A DNA stretch of 64,000 nucleotides from Burkholderia stabilis (GCF_001742165.1 NZ_CP016444.1:124001-188000); one strand, 5' to 3'; shown: positions 17,301 through 27,183, numbered from the stretch's first letter. Notes: generated by a model not told the origin, from the sequence alone. Translations and numbers: made by a program.

Positions 17301-20230
17301 TCGGCGCACGCCTTCACGTCGTCGGGCGTACCCGCGCACAGCACGAGGCCGCCGCCATCGCCGCCTTCCGGGCCGAGATCGATCAGCCAGTCGGCCGCGC
17401 GGATCACGTCGAGGTTGTGTTCGATCACGATCAGCGAATGGCCGGCCGCGAGCAGCTTGCCGAACGCCTGCATCAGCTTCGCGATGTCGTCGAAGTGCAG
17501 CCCGGTGGTCGGCTCGTCGAACATGAACAACTTCGCGCGCGCGACGCGCGCCTCTTCCGTGACGACCCGCCGCCCGTTGACGGCCGCCGCCGATTCGGCG
17601 AGGAAGCCGGCCAGCTTCAGGCGCTGCGCTTCACCGCCCGACAGCGTCGGCACCGGCTGGCCGAGCTTCACGTATTCGAGCCCGACGTCGACGATCGGCT
17701 GCAGCACGCGCAGCACCTCGGCGTCGGTCGCGAAAAACGCGGCCGCTTCGCTGACGGTCAGATCGAGCACGTCGGCGATGTTCAGCGCGCGGCCGTCGCG
17801 CTCGATGCGCACTTCGAGAATTTCGGCGCGGTAACGGCTGCCGTCGCAATCCGGGCAGCGCAGGTAGACGTCGCTCAGGAACTGCATCTCGATGTGCTCG
17901 AAGCCCGAGCCGCCGCAGGTCGGGCAACGGCCATCGCCCGAGTTGAAGCTGAACGTGCCGGCGCCATAGCCGCGCTGCAGCGCGAGCGGCGCCTTCGCGA
18001 ACAGCTTGCGGATTTCGTCGAACGCGCCGACGTAGCTCGCCGGGTTCGAGCGCGTGGTCTTGCCGATCGGCGACTGGTCGACAAACACGACGTCGCCCAC
18101 CTGGTCGGCGCCCGCGAGATTGCGGAATGCGCCCGGCGATTCCGTCGCCTTGCCGTGATGCCGCGCCATCGCCGGATAGAGCACGTCCTGCAGCAGCGTG
18201 GATTTGCCGGAACCCGACACGCCCGTCACGCACACGAGCCGCTGCAGCGGAATGTCGACCGTCACGTCGCGCAGGTTGTGTTCGCTCGCGCCTTCGAGCA
18301 CGATGCGCGGCGTGTGCGCGTCGACCGGCCGGCGCGCCCAGTTCGACGCGTGCGCGACATGCTTGCGGCCGCCGAGATACTCGCCCGTCAGCGTGTGCGC
18401 GGAACGGATGTCGCCCGGCGTGCCGTCATAGACGATCGTGCCGCCGCGCTCGCCGGGGCCGGGCCCCATGTCGATCAGCCGGTCGGCCGCGAGCATCACC
18501 GACGGATCGTGCTCGACGACCACCAGCGTATTGCCCGCGTCGCGCAGCCGCTGCATCGCCTCGACGATCCGCGTGAGATCGCGCGGATGCAGCCCGATGC
18601 TCGGCTCGTCGAGCACGAACAGCGTTTTCGTGAGCGACGTGCCGAGCGCCGTCGTCAGGTTGATCCGCTGCACCTCGCCGCCCGACAGCGTGCGGCTCTG
18701 CCGGTCGAGCGTCAGGTAGCCGAGCCCCACGTCGCACAGGTATTTCAGGCGCGTGCGCACCTCGGCGAGCAGCAGCTTCAGCGCATCGTCGAGCAGCGCG
18801 CTCGGCAGGCTGACGCCGTCGAAGAAGCGGCGGATGCGCTCGATCGGCAACAGCATCAGGTCGTGCACGGTCAGGCCCGGCAGCGCTTCGAGCTGCGCGC
18901 GGGTCCAGTCGACGCCGCGCGGCAGGAAACGACCGGCCGGCGCGAGCACCGCGTCGGCGTTCTCCTTCGAGCCGAGCCGCCATTGCAGCGATTCCGTCTT
19001 CAGGCGCGCGCCGCCGCACACGTCGCACGGCGTGTAGCTGCGGTATTTCGACAGCAGCACGCGGATATGCATCTTGTACGCTTTCGATTCGAGGTAGCCG
19101 AAGAAGCGCTTCACGCCGTACCACTGGCTCTGCCACTTGCCGTCCCAGTCCGGCGAGCCGTTGACGACCCAGTCGCGCTCGGTATCCGACAGATCGGCCC
19201 ACGGCACGTCGCGGCGGATACCCGCCTTCGCCGCGTAGCGCATCAGATCGTCCTGGCACTCCTTCCACGCGGGCGTCTGCATCGGCTTGATCGCGCCGCC
19301 GCGCAGCGTCTTGCGCGCATCGGGGATCACGAGGCCGAGATCGACGCCGATCACGCGGCCGAAGCCGCGGCAGGTTTCGCACGCGCCGTAGGCCGAGTTG
19401 AACGAGAACAGCGCCGCCTGCGGCTCCGCGTAACGCAGGTCGCTGTCGGGATCATGAAGCCCGGTGGAAAAGCGCCACACCTGCGGCTCGGCGGCCGCGC
19501 CGCCCGCCGCTTCCGGCTCCGGCGCCAGCACGTACACGTTCACACGCCCGCCGCCGCGCTTCAGCGACGCCTCGATCGCCTCGACGACGCGCACCTTGTC
19601 GGCCTGCTGCACGCGGAAGCGATCGGCCACCACGTCGAGCACCTTGCGCGGCCCGGTGGGCGACGCGACTTCGCGCTGCGCCTGCACGCGCGTGTAGCCG
19701 CTCGCCGACAGCCACTGCGCGACTTCGTCGTCGGACGCGGTTTCCGGCAGCTCGACCGGGAAGGTGACGACCACGCGCGGATCGTCCGCCTGCGTGCGCG
19801 CGACGAGATCCGCGTAGATCGTCTCCGGCGTGTCGTGCCGCACCCGCCGCGCGGTCTTGCGGTCGAACAGCTCGGCCGCGCGCGCGTACAGCAGCTTCAG
19901 GTGGTCGTTCAGCTCGGTCATCGTGCCGACGGTCGAGCGCGAACTGCGTACCGGGTTGGTCTGGTCGATCGCGATCGCGGGCGGCACGCCGTCGACGCGC
20001 TCGACCTGCGGGCGGTCCATCCGGTCGAGGAACTGCCGCGCGTATGCGCTGAAGGTTTCGACATAACGCCGCTGGCCTTCCGCGTACAGCGTGTCGAACA
20101 CGAGGCTCGACTTGCCGGAGCCCGACGGGCCGGTCACGACCGTCATTTCGCCGGTGCGCAGGTCGAGATCGAGGTTCTTGAGGTTGTGCTGACGTGCTCC
20201 GCGAATGCGGATCAGATTGCTGGATGACAA
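14327..20230 (-). CDS. uvrA: Double-length UvrA (tandem excinuclease ABC subunit A)
   Basis: A 1967-residue protein, about twice the normal UvrA length. It carries four ABC ATPase units: Walker A motifs near residues 38 (GPSGSGKSS), 668, 1048 and 1598 (each GVSGSGKST), and signature motifs near 513, 862, 1436 and 1827 (LSGGE). Each half reads as a whole UvrA with its own Cys pairs for zinc (CDVCGGARL and CPTCGGSGF / CPDCDGSRY in the first; [18 protein letters not shown] and CPACEGQG / CDVCHGQRF in the second). UvrA scans DNA for bulky damage and hands it to UvrB; ordinary UvrA is a dimer, so this chain could act as a built-in dimer. A LexA box lies 128 bp upstream, pointing to SOS control. 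A normal single-length UvrA is presumably encoded elsewhere. Confidence 0.95.
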   Translation of the reverse strand: MSSSNLIRIRGARQHNLKNLDLDLRTGEMTVVTGPSGSGKSSLVFDTLYAEGQRRYVETFSAYARQFLDRMDRPQVERVDGVPPAIAIDQTNPVRSSRSTVGTMTELNDHLKLLYARAAELFDRKTARRVRHDTPETIYADLVARTQADDPRVVVTFPVELPETASDDEVAQWLSASGYTRVQAQREVASPTGPRKVLDVVADRFRVQQADKVRVVEAIEASLKRGGGRVNVYVLAPEPEAAGGAAAEPQVWRFSTGLHDPDSDLRYAEPQAALFSFNSAYGACETCRGFGRVIGVDLGLVIPDARKTLRGGAIKPMQTPAWKECQDDLMRYAAKAGIRRDVPWADLSDTERDWVVNGSPDWDGKWQSQWYGVKRFFGYLESKAYKMHIRVLLSKYRSYTPCDVCGGARLKTESLQWRLGSKENADAVLAPAGRFLPRGVDWTRAQLEALPGLTVHDLMLLPIERIRRFFDGVSLPSALLDDALKLLLAEVRTRLKYLCDVGLGYLTLDRQSRTLSGGEVQRINLTTALGTSLTKTLFVLDEPSIGLHPRDLTRIVEAMQRLRDAGNTLVVVEHDPSVMLAADRLIDMGPGPGERGGTIVYDGTPGDIRSAHTLTGEYLGGRKHVAHASNWARRPVDAHTPRIVLEGASEHNLRDVTVDIPLQRLVCVTGVSGSGKSTLLQDVLYPAMARHHGKATESPGAFRNLAGADQVGDVVFVDQSPIGKTTRSNPASYVGAFDEIRKLFAKAPLALQRGYGAGTFSFNSGDGRCPTCGGSGFEHIEMQFLSDVYLRCPDCDGSRYRAEILEVRIERDGRALNIADVLDLTVSEAAAFFATDAEVLRVLQPIVDVGLEYVKLGQPVPTLSGGEAQRLKLAGFLAESAAAVNGRRVVTEEARVARAKLFMFDEPTTGLHFDDIAKLMQAFGKLLAAGHSLIVIEHNLDVIRAADWLIDLGPEGGDGGGLVLCAGTPDDVKACAESHTGVALLQYDRAMDGEAALADEGVPLQSVLNAARERRAIEGEDVVRIVNAREHNLKALDVDIPHGKFNVITGVSGSGKSTLAFDILFHEGQRRYLESLNAYARSIVQPAGRPEVDAVYGIPPTVAIEQRLSRGGRKSTVATTSEVWHFLRLLYVKLGLQHCIHDGTPVTSQSVESIAAQLLRDHRGEHVGLLAPLVVNRKGVYTDLAKWAKARGSTHLRVDGEFVPVDPWPKLDRFREHTIELPVADIVVSPDNEAELRRRLDETLEVGKGVMHLLAPLDGLHDAMRNDHSTARVGTVKVLSVKRACPVCGTSYPELDPRMFSYNSKHGWCTTCVGTGVTLTREQRAAYDDTVLAGDDRGREQTLPSDEQEPEGVGNEPCPDCNGTRLNPSARAVTFDAHPIVEVAQWTVSDTRRWIDGLQLTGRDAQIARDIVSEIGSRLAFLEEVGLGYLSLDRAAPSLSGGEAQRIRLAAQLGSNLQGVCYVLDEPTIGLHPRDNQILLDALRKLGDKGNTLVVVEHDEDTIRRADHIIDIGPGAGKRGGTLVAQGAVADLSAQAGSVTGRLLAQPMTHPLQPRRTVSLPSKKGGPAVPEAWLTVHGARLHNLRDVTVGIPLARLVAVTGVSGSGKSTLARDVLMTNLLDAVGRSVLSSPATRRARKAAQQDAPAANRRSSVLARSAPRPALSVTHAWQGCESLSGWEQIDRVLEVDQTPIGKTPRSCPATYIGVWDTIRKLFADTLEARARGYTASRFSFNTGDGRCPACEGQGVRTIGMSFLPDVKVPCDVCHGQRFNPETLAVTWRGRNIGDVLTMEIDEAVEFFAPISNIAHPLQLMKDVGLGYLTLGQPSPTLSGGEAQRIKLVTELTKVRDDITRRGQKAPHTLYVLDEPTVGLHMADVAKLIRVLHRLVDAGHSVVVIEHDLDVIAEADWIIDLGPEGGVGGGTIVAAAPPEALVQVSASHTGQALRPVLARTVSDEGESEREGEARVG

Positions 20231-20357
20231 TTTGCCTGCCCGTCTGAATGAGTTAGCCGGAATTCACGGTGCCGGAACGCTGCGGCGGATGCCCGCAGGC
20301 GCGGCGCACGGGCCGCAAGGGGTGCACCTGTGCGGCTCGATTTCGACGGCTACTATA

Positions 20358-20373
20358 CTGTATATTCATACAG
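20358..20373 (-). promoter_or_regulatory. LexA (SOS) box upstream of uvrA
   Basis: CTGTATATTCATACAG is a perfect CTGT-N8-ACAG LexA site. On the minus strand it runs directly into TATAGT, a good -10, so LexA would cover the promoter of the tandem uvrA. The site is seen directly; SOS control is inferred from the established LexA consensus. Confidence 0.85.
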
Positions 20374-20439
20374 TTTTCCATGACGACCCTGCGGGCTTCA
20401 TGGGCAGGCGACCGGGGACAGGCCGGGGACGGATCGGCG

Positions 20440-20655
20440 TTATCCGCGTTGGCGGAGCGGCTCCAGCAAGCCTCTCAGGCCGTTGTGATCGATTTCGTGC
20501 ATCAGTGCGAGCTGCCGGCCGAGTTCGCCGCGCGGGAACCCTTCGCGGGCCAGCCAGTTGAGGTAGTTCCCGGGCAGGTCGGCAATGAGTCGGCCCTTGT
20601 ATTTTCCGAAGGGCATCGTGACGGTGACGAGGTATTCGAGGTCTGGGGATTGCAT
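20440..20655 (-). CDS. DUF3820 / QSregVF_b family protein
   Basis: A 71-residue protein with the family core TMPFGKYKGRLIADLPGNYL followed by NWLAREGFPRGELGRQL. Pfam describes this small family as a putative quorum-sensing-regulated virulence factor; its 'FGKYKG' loop is also found in exonuclease-linked proteins. ATG 20655 is chosen because the upstream frame is not protein-like. It lies just upstream of the uvrA promoter on the same strand, but the LexA box sits between them, so it is probably a separate transcript. Confidence 0.85.
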   Translation of the reverse strand: MQSPDLEYLVTVTMPFGKYKGRLIADLPGNYLNWLAREGFPRGELGRQLALMHEIDHNGLRGLLEPLRQRG

Positions 20656-20953
20656 GCGGGTATTGTGCACGGCTTTCTCCCCGCCACCGATCCGTGTCGG
20701 CTGATGATCGCGAAATCGGCCCGACGCGCGATGCGGAATCCAGAAAGCACGCCGGGTTGACGGCCGGCGGGCCGCCAGCCGGCTACCCGTCGAATCGGGC
20801 CCTGGCGAATACCCTGCGAGCCAGCCCGAACGACGCGCGGACAAGCGACGCGGACCTGCCTCCGGCAGGTCTCTCACGGAACGGACAAAGCGGATTGCGC
20901 CCCTTTCCCGCCTGCTAGACTGAAATTTCCCCCTGCACACCCTGGAGGGAATC

Positions 20954-21142
20954 ATGATGTCCATCTACGTCGTGAAGACCGGCGAGCAGTTCCTCTGCAC
21001 CGCCGAGGATGGCGATATCGGCATGGCACCGGCGGTTGAAGATGCCACGTCGTTTCGTTCGTATGAGGAAGCGGAAAAGGCCGCGCACGTGCATGCCGAC
21101 CCCGGATACGAAATCGTGGCCGTTTGCGTGCTCAGACACTGA
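20954..21142 (+). CDS. Small hypothetical protein
   Basis: A 62-residue acidic protein behind a strong ribosome site (GGAGGG at 20944). It starts MMSIYVVKTGEQFLCTAEDG and continues with SFRSYEEAEKAAHVH and YEIVAVCVLRH, a likely small alpha/beta fold. I do not recognise the family. Two ATG codons in tandem (20954, 20957) could each start it. It stands alone between DUF3820 and the adhesin operon. Confidence 0.65.
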   Translation: MMSIYVVKTGEQFLCTAEDGDIGMAPAVEDATSFRSYEEAEKAAHVHADPGYEIVAVCVLRH

Positions 21143-21304
21143 CACGGCGCGCGCTGCCGGGCGCCTTGCTTGTCCGCACGCATTTCAGTCGGCCCTTCCC
21201 GGCCATTGCTGTCTTGCACACCCGGTCGCGACCTCACGCATTCCGTCTCCGTTGAACGGCTGCGTGCGGCCGCGGTGACACCCGCCCGGTAACGCAATGC
21301 AGTG

Positions 21305-21339
21305 GCGGGCGCCGATGGCCCCGCGACATCGGCGCCCGC
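21305..21339. terminator. Strong hairpin downstream of the adhesin operon
   Basis: A perfect 12-bp stem (GCGGGCGCCGAT / ATCGGCGCCCGC) with an 11-base loop lies 30 bp past the lipoprotein stop. No T-tract follows on either strand, so it may block decay or help Rho-dependent ending instead of being a classical terminator. Confidence 0.5.
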
Positions 21340-21368
21340 AAGCCGGCCCGAAGGCCGGCCAGGCAGCG

Positions 21369-21773
21369 TCAGCCCTCCTTGCCCGCCGCCGCGTTCCCGC
21401 CGAAGGCCTCACATTCCGGCTTGTCCCACCGCGTCTTCACGACGCGGTTATCCGAATCGAACCGAACCTGGTACTGGCAGGTCGCGACCTTTCCGGCATC
21501 GCGGAACTGGAACAGGTAGTCCCACGTCCGCACGTGGAAGATCCACTCGTGGAAATGCGGCGGGCCGAGCAGCTCGTACAGCTGGTTCTTCGTCACACCC
21601 GGCCGGACCTGCGCCAGGTTCGCGAGATTCGGATACGTGCCTTCGCGCAGCGTGGCCGTATCGGGCGACGGGAACGGCGGATCGCCCTGCTGCGTGGCGC
21701 ATCCGGTCAGGCCGGCGGCGGCGAGCAGTGCCGCGGCCGCGAACTTTGCAAGATTGGCGTTCATGTTTGGCAT
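21369..21773 (-). CDS. SmpA/BamE-like outer-membrane lipoprotein
   Basis: A 134-residue lipoprotein. The signal peptide ends in LTGC (Cys near residue 24). The mature part has the SmpA/OmlA pattern: VRPGVTKNQLYELLGPPHF, then a WDYLFQF strand and CQYQVRFDSDNRV. BamE proteins help assemble outer-membrane beta-barrels. It begins only 35 bp after the adhesin stop in the same direction, so the two probably form an operon, and the lipoprotein may assist folding or export of the trimeric adhesin, as accessory lipoproteins do in other systems (for example SadB with SadA). The start could be ATG 21773 or 21764; neither has a clear ribosome site. Confidence 0.8.
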   Translation of the reverse strand: MPNMNANLAKFAAAALLAAAGLTGCATQQGDPPFPSPDTATLREGTYPNLANLAQVRPGVTKNQLYELLGPPHFHEWIFHVRTWDYLFQFRDAGKVATCQYQVRFDSDNRVVKTRWDKPECEAFGGNAAAGKEG

Positions 21774-21808
21774 CGTTTGATTGAAAGGGAAACGGCGCGG
21801 GCCGCGGC

Positions 21809-24800
21809 TCACCACTGATACCCGGCGCCGACCACCGCGCCATACGTGCCGCGCGTATTGGTCGAGACGGCCGCCTTGTAGATCCAGTGGTTGTTCTCCG
21901 AGATCGTCGAAATGCCCAGCGCCTGCCCCGACTGGCCGCGATACACGCTGCCGGCCAGCGCAACCATGCTCTTGCCGGGGCCGGACGGTTGCGGCAGGCC
22001 GGCCACGGCCATCGCCGTCGCCGTGCCGCCGTCCGCATCGCGGCGGTAGCTGTCGAGGCTGTTGCGCAGGCTGGCCACCTGGCCGTCCGTGTAGCTGTTC
22101 GCCTGCGACAGCGTATTGCCCACGCTCGCGTTCAGCTGGTTCACGTTGACCGCATCGGTGCCCTGCGTGCCGGCCGCGACGTTGACCACCTGGCGCGCCG
22201 AATCCGCCGAGCCGACCGCGACGACGTTCGACCGCCCGCCGTCGTTGCTGCCCGTGCCGATCGCGGCCGAATTGCTGCCCGACGCGGTCGACCCGACGCC
22301 GATCGCGGTCGATCCGTTGCCGGACGCGAGCGAACCGTTGCCGACCGCCGTGCTGTTCGAACCCGATGCGACCGCGCCCGAGCCGCCCGCCGACGAGTTC
22401 GTCCCCGTCGGCCCCGGCGGCACATTCGAGCCGGCCGGATTCGACGTGTACGAGCCGCCCAGGTTGGACGTGCGCTGGTTGATCAGCGTCGTCAACTGGT
22501 TGGCGACCGAATCGAGCTGCGACACGTTCACCGCGTCGGTGCCGCTCTTGCCGGCCGCGAGGCCGGTGATCTGCCGGTTGCCGACGTTCACTTCACCCGC
22601 CGACGACTGCGGGCTGCTCAGGCCGTACGCGATGTAGTTCGTCTGCGCGCCGACGGTGGTGAGCGAACCCGCGCCGAGCGCGACGCTGTTCGCGTAGGTC
22701 GCCGATGCGCCGGCGCCGAGCGCGAGCGCGTCGGTCGCGTTGCTGCGCGCACCCGAGCCGATCGCGACGCTGCCCACGCTCGCCGCGACCGCGTGGGCGC
22801 CTTGCGCGACCGACTGCGCGCCGGTTGCCGTCGCGCCGCTGCCGAGCGCGAGCGCATCGGCCTGCGCGGCGCTCGCCGCCTGCCCGATCGCCACGCCGCC
22901 GGGCGCGGTGGCGTCGACGATCGCGCCGTTGCCGATGCCCACGCCGTTATCGCCGTTGACGACCGTGGTCGGGCCGACCGCGACGGAATCCGCGCCGACC
23001 GCGAGCGAGTCCACCGCCGTCGAGTTCGCGTGGAAGTACTTCGTGCTCGTCACCGCGAACGACTGCAGTGCGCCCGCCAGCTGCCGCACCGTCACCGCGT
23101 CCTGCTGGCCGGTGCCGTCCGCGACGTTGGTGATCTGGCGATACGTCTTGCTGGTCGCGTCGCCGACCGATACCGCGCCCAGCAACGTCTGGTCGGTCGT
23201 GTTGAACGGAATCGACGCGCTGCCGTTGCGGATCGTGCCGGAAGCCGGCACCGTCGCGCGGTCGGACACCGAACCCGAGCCGAGCGCGATGCTGCCGTCC
23301 ACCTTCGCGATCGCGTTCGGGCCGATCGCGACGCTGTCGACGCCGAGCGCCTGGCTGTCCGGCGCGGTCGAGTTCGCGTGGAAATACTTGGTGCCGTGCG
23401 CGTTGATGTTGTCGATCGCCGATCCGACGTTGTTGTTGACCGTCGTCGAGCCGTTGCTGTTGTACGTCACGTAGGACGGCGCCGAGATCGTCCCGGTCGT
23501 CGGGTTGTAGGTCGCGCCGCCGCCCAGTGCGCCGGCCGTGCTGTTGCCGAGATTGGTGTTGTTCGACGCGATCGAGCTGAGGCCGGTCGACAGCGAACCG
23601 ATGCCCGTCGACGTCGCGGTCGACAGCGAGGTCAGGTTGCTGTTCGTGCTCGACAGTCCGGTGGACAGCGAGCCGATGGTCGTCGACGTGGACGTCGACA
23701 GCGACGTGATCGAGCTCGTCGTCGAACTCAGGCCGGTCGACAGGGAACCGATGCTCGTCGACGTCGCGGTCGACAGCGAGGTCACGTTGCTGTTGGTCGT
23801 GCTCAGGCCGGTGGACAACGAGCCAATACTGGTCGACGTGGACGTGGACAGCGACGTCACGGAACTGTTGGTCGAACTCAAGCCGGTGGACAGCGAGCCG
23901 ACGATCGTCGACGTCGATGTCGACAGCGACGTCAGGTTGCTGTTGGTCGAGCTCAGGCCGGTGGACAGCGAGCCGACGATCGTCGACGTCGACGTGGACA
24001 GCGAAGTCAGGTTGCTGTTCGTCGAGCTCAGGCCGGTCGACAACGAGCCGACGACCGTCGAGGTCGACGTGGACAGGGAAGTCAGGTTGCTGTTCGTCGA
24101 ACTCAGGCCCGTCGACAGCGAGCTGATGCCGGTCGATGTCGACGTGGACAACGACGTGACCGAGCTATTCGTCGACGACAGACCCGTCGACGTGGAGGTC
24201 GACAATGAGGTTACCGAACTGTGCGTCGAACTCAGGCCCGTCGACAACGAACTGATGCCGGTCGACGTCGACGTGGACAACGACGTGACCGCGCTATTCG
24301 TCGACGACAGACCCGTCGACGTGGAAGTCGACAATGAGGTCACCGAACTGTTCGTCGAACTCAGGCCCGTCGACAACGAGCTGATGCCGGTCGATGTCGA
24401 CGTGGACAACGACGTGACCGAACTATTTGTCGACGACAGACCCGTCGACGTGGAGGTCGACAACGACGTCACCGAACTGTTCGTCGAACTCAGGCCCGTC
24501 GACAACGAGCTGATGCCGGTCGACGCCGACGTGGACAACGACGTGACCGAGCTATTCGCCGACGACAACCCCGTCGACGTGGAGGTCGACAACGACGTCA
24601 CCGAACTGTTCGTCGAACTCAGGCCCGTCGACAACGAGCTGATGCCGGTCGACGCCGACGTGGACAACGACGTGATCGCGCTATTCGCCGACGACAACCC
24701 CGTCGACGTGGAAGTCGACAACGACGTCACCGAACTGTTCGTCGAACTCAAACCGGTCGACAACGACGACACGCCCGTCGACAGCGAACTGACGCTCGAT

Positions 24801-26392
24801 GCCGTCGACGTCGACAACGAATTGACCGCCAGGTTTGTCGCATTGAGCTGCGACCCGTTGATTGCATCCGTGCTCGCCGAACTGATGCGCCCGGCCGCGA
24901 CGTTGGTGATCTGGCGCTCGCTGCCCGGCGCGCCGACGCTGACGACGCTGGTCGGGTTCGTGCCCTGGAAGTTGTACGTGACGCCGCCGATGACCGCGCT
25001 TGCCGTCGGATTCGGCGCGGCCGTCGTCGAACCCGAGCCGAGCGCAACGTCGTTCGCATTGTTCGCCACGGCCGACGCGCCGAACGCCACCGCGCCCGCC
25101 GCCGCGGCCGTCGACGTGTTGCCGAGTGCGATCGAGCCGGTGCCCTGTGCGTTGTTCGAATTGCCGATCGCCACCGCGCCATTGCCGTTGGCGGTGTTGT
25201 TCGAACCGGCCGTGACCGCGCCGGTGCCGATCGCGGTGCTCGGGTCGCCGATCGCCACCGCGCCGTTGCCGCTGACCGTCTGGCCTTCGCCGAGCGCGAC
25301 CGCGCCGACCCCCGACAGCACCTTCGAATTGTTGCCGCCGGCAATCGACCCCGCACCCGCGGCGGCCGCGACCAAATTGGTGTCGCCGATGGCGACGGTG
25401 GACCCCGCCGCCGCGACGCTGTTGATGCCGACCGCGGTCGAATTGTTGGCCGACGCCGTCGCACCGGACCCCAATGCGCTCGCCGATATACCGCTCGCGC
25501 GCGAGAGATTGCCCAGCGCGACCGCGAACTGCTGCGTCGCGATCGACTGCACGCCCATCGCGATCGAACTGACGCCCGACGTACTGGCGTTCAGGCCGAA
25601 CGCCATCGACTGGTCGGCGCCGGCCGTCGTGCTCGAGCCCAGCGCGATCGAGCTGATACCGAGCGACTGCGTGCCCGATCCCGGCACGCCGGCCGTGCCG
25701 CCCCAGCCGATCGCGATCGACGTACCGCCTTTCGCACCGCTGTTGACGCCCATCGCGACGCCGGAATTGCCGGTCACCAGCGCGCCGCTGCCCACGGCGA
25801 CACCGGCTGCACCCGAACTGGTCGACTGGTTGCCGATCGCGACCGTGCCCGTATCGGTGGCATGCGACGCATAGCCGAGCGCGATGCTCTGAACCCCGAC
25901 CGCGCTCGCCCCGAGGCCGAGCGCAGCCGCATACTGGCCGGACGCCAGCGCATTGTTGCCGAGCCCGACCGCCGAAATGCCGGTCGCGGCCGCGCCGCTG
26001 CCCATCGCCACCGCGCCGCTCTGGGTTGCGCTCGACAGATTGCCGACGGCAACCGAGTAATCGCCGCTGCCGATCGCCTGCACGCCGAGCGCCGAGCTGT
26101 TGACGCCGGTTGCCTGCGAGTTGATGCCGACGGACGTCGAAGCGTCGCCCATCGCCCGCGCGCCGGGGCCCAGCGCGGTGGCCGAAACGCCCTGCGCCGT
26201 CGCCAGGTTGCCCAGTGCGGTGGAGTTCTGCTGCGCGGCGCTCGAACCGACGCCGATCGAAATCGAAGTCACGCCGCCGTTCGCGGCGCCGCCATCCGCC
26301 GCGTACTGCGCATGCGCGGCGGCATGGAACAAGCCGAGATACGCCGACGCCATCAGCACGGCCAGCCGCCGTAGCGACGGTGGCGAAGGCAT
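21809..26392 (-). CDS. Trimeric autotransporter adhesin (YadA-like), frame-separated from its ESPR
   Basis: About 1527 residues from ATG 26392. The order is: signal peptide (PSPPSLRRLAVLMASAYL to AAHA), a long YadA-type head of 14-residue-like repeats (ALG, AIG, VAVG steps, to about residue 500), neck motifs (RQITNVAAGRISSASTDAI), a very regular Ser/Thr/Leu stalk, a second head/neck block with VNQLNASVG, and the C-terminal membrane anchor (ANSYTDGQVASLRNSLDSY to VVGAGYQW). Such proteins form outer-membrane trimers that bind host or matrix. The frame's upstream part (26393-26563) is not protein-like. The proper N-terminal extension lies in another frame from 26541, one base out of phase. ATG 26392 behind a G5 run could give a version with an ordinary signal peptide. 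Confidence 0.9.
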   Translation of the reverse strand: MPSPPSLRRLAVLMASAYLGLFHAAAHAQYAADGGAANGGVTSISIGVGSSAAQQNSTALGNLATAQGVSATALGPGARAMGDASTSVGINSQATGVNSSALGVQAIGSGDYSVAVGNLSSATQSGAVAMGSGAAATGISAVGLGNNALASGQYAAALGLGASAVGVQSIALGYASHATDTGTVAIGNQSTSSGAAGVAVGSGALVTGNSGVAMGVNSGAKGGTSIAIGWGGTAGVPGSGTQSLGISSIALGSSTTAGADQSMAFGLNASTSGVSSIAMGVQSIATQQFAVALGNLSRASGISASALGSGATASANNSTAVGINSVAAAGSTVAIGDTNLVAAAAGAGSIAGGNNSKVLSGVGAVALGEGQTVSGNGAVAIGDPSTAIGTGAVTAGSNNTANGNGAVAIGNSNNAQGTGSIALGNTSTAAAAGAVAFGASAVANNANDVALGSGSTTAAPNPTASAVIGGVTYNFQGTNPTSVVSVGAPGSERQITNVAAGRISSASTDAINGSQLNATNLAVNSLSTSTASSVSSLSTGVSSLSTGLSSTNSSVTSLSTSTSTGLSSANSAITSLSTSASTGISSLSTGLSSTNSSVTSLSTSTSTGLSSANSSVTSLSTSASTGISSLSTGLSSTNSSVTSLSTSTSTGLSSTNSSVTSLSTSTSTGISSLSTGLSSTNSSVTSLSTSTSTGLSSTNSAVTSLSTSTSTGISSLSTGLSSTHSSVTSLSTSTSTGLSSTNSSVTSLSTSTSTGISSLSTGLSSTNSNLTSLSTSTSTVVGSLSTGLSSTNSNLTSLSTSTSTIVGSLSTGLSSTNSNLTSLSTSTSTIVGSLSTGLSSTNSSVTSLSTSTSTSIGSLSTGLSTTNSNVTSLSTATSTSIGSLSTGLSSTTSSITSLSTSTSTTIGSLSTGLSSTNSNLTSLSTATSTGIGSLSTGLSSIASNNTNLGNSTAGALGGGATYNPTTGTISAPSYVTYNSNGSTTVNNNVGSAIDNINAHGTKYFHANSTAPDSQALGVDSVAIGPNAIAKVDGSIALGSGSVSDRATVPASGTIRNGSASIPFNTTDQTLLGAVSVGDATSKTYRQITNVADGTGQQDAVTVRQLAGALQSFAVTSTKYFHANSTAVDSLAVGADSVAVGPTTVVNGDNGVGIGNGAIVDATAPGGVAIGQAASAAQADALALGSGATATGAQSVAQGAHAVAASVGSVAIGSGARSNATDALALGAGASATYANSVALGAGSLTTVGAQTNYIAYGLSSPQSSAGEVNVGNRQITGLAAGKSGTDAVNVSQLDSVANQLTTLINQRTSNLGGSYTSNPAGSNVPPGPTGTNSSAGGSGAVASGSNSTAVGNGSLASGNGSTAIGVGSTASGSNSAAIGTGSNDGGRSNVVAVGSADSARQVVNVAAGTQGTDAVNVNQLNASVGNTLSQANSYTDGQVASLRNSLDSYRRDADGGTATAMAVAGLPQPSGPGKSMVALAGSVYRGQSGQALGISTISENNHWIYKAAVSTNTRGTYGAVVGAGYQW
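23590..24770 (-). repeat. Tandem repeats coding the adhesin stalk
   Basis: Two nested repeat types. From about 23590 to 24150, 75-bp units code 25-residue blocks (SLSTGLSSTNSNLTS-like). From about 24153 to 24770, 129-bp units code 43-residue blocks; the start GACGTGAC recurs at 24153, 24282, 24411 and 24540 and as GACGTGAT at 24669, exactly 129 bp apart. The 129-bp unit equals the 75-bp unit plus a 54-bp shorter version. Copies are almost identical, so unit number is likely to vary between strains and assemblies. Confidence 0.9.
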
Positions 26393-26541
26393 CCCCCGGG
26401 TGCCGCCGCACACCCGTGTGCGGCCCGCTCCGGCGTGCTGCTCGACGACGCGACACGCTTTCCGCGCGCGCGATCGAGTTCCGAAGCCGCAACCCAGGCT
26501 CCCAATGCTTCGTTCCAGATCGACTTGAACGACTTGTTCAT
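26353..26541 (-). pseudogene. Extended signal peptide region (ESPR) of the adhesin, frame-shifted
   Basis: ATG 26541 opens NKSFKSIWNEALGAWVAASE, an excellent ESPR start (MNK-(S/I)-(F/Y)-(K/R)-(S/V)-IWN...-WVA). ESPRs are the N-terminal extension of large autotransporter signal peptides. This frame ends at 26353 in a TGA and does not join the adhesin. The minus strand reads CACCCGGGGGATG at the switch; one extra G in the G5 run (C5 at 26393-26397) would fuse ESPR, hydrophobic core and adhesin in one frame. It may be a real frameshift, a phase-variable tract or a sequencing error. Confidence 0.8.
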
Positions 26542-27016
26542 CTTGTCTTCCCTCGGTTCTCATGTGCCGGACGACGCAACGGCGAACGCAGCGGCAAGCG
26601 AAGACGCCCCCTTCGCCCGCGTCGCGACGCCCGGCTATTCACTTTGGATGGCTAACTAAACGATCGAACAACGCTGCACGACACTCGCGATCGCCATCGC
26701 GATCACGCGACCGCACGCCGCATGCGTCTTTCGACGCGATGCGCGGCGACGATCGCCGGTTATCGAATCAGGGAGCCGACATCGCCGTCCCGGCGGCGGC
26801 ACGATGCGCAACGCACTGCCAATCCGCGCGCGTGCGCCGTCGCGCCGAACCGGCGGCGACCTCGAATTTCATCGGAAAGCGTCGTTCAGACGCTGGGTGG
26901 ACGGACGCCGGCCCGCAACCCGGGCGGCCCGTCCTGTTTCATTCAGGGGGAGGATGACGTCGTGCGATTCCCGGGGCTGAAGCGTGCGCCGCCGGATCGC
27001 TGACGCTGACAGCCGA

Positions 27017-27038
27017 CACCGGTTCGCTCGAACCGGTG
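27017..27038. promoter_or_regulatory. Perfect 22-bp dyad
   Basis: Arms CACCGGTTCG and CGAACCGGTG surround a central CT. The centre is too short for a good hairpin, so it is more like an operator for a dimeric regulator. It lies 476 bp upstream of the ESPR start. The binding protein is unknown. Confidence 0.45.
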
Positions 27039-27183
27039 CGTTGACCTGCCATGCCTGTTGTACTCATGTTTTTCGTGCCCGCCTGATTCGATAGCGCACC
27101 ACACGCGACCGCCCCGGATGGATCGAACCGCCAGGCTGCCAACGCGACGCCACTCGCCCTTTCCGTTCGGCCGTCAAACGCGC

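Noticed and set aside
14213..20227. A 2004-codon open frame on the plus strand
   Set aside because: It is the exact antisense of uvrA, rich in Arg/His/Ala/Asp, with no ribosome site or domain. It arises from GC-rich codon use in the real gene.
23538..25874. A 778-codon plus-strand frame with acidic VDVDV repeats
   Set aside because: It is antisense to the adhesin head and stalk; its repeats mirror the Ser/Thr codons of the stalk. No start signal is seen.
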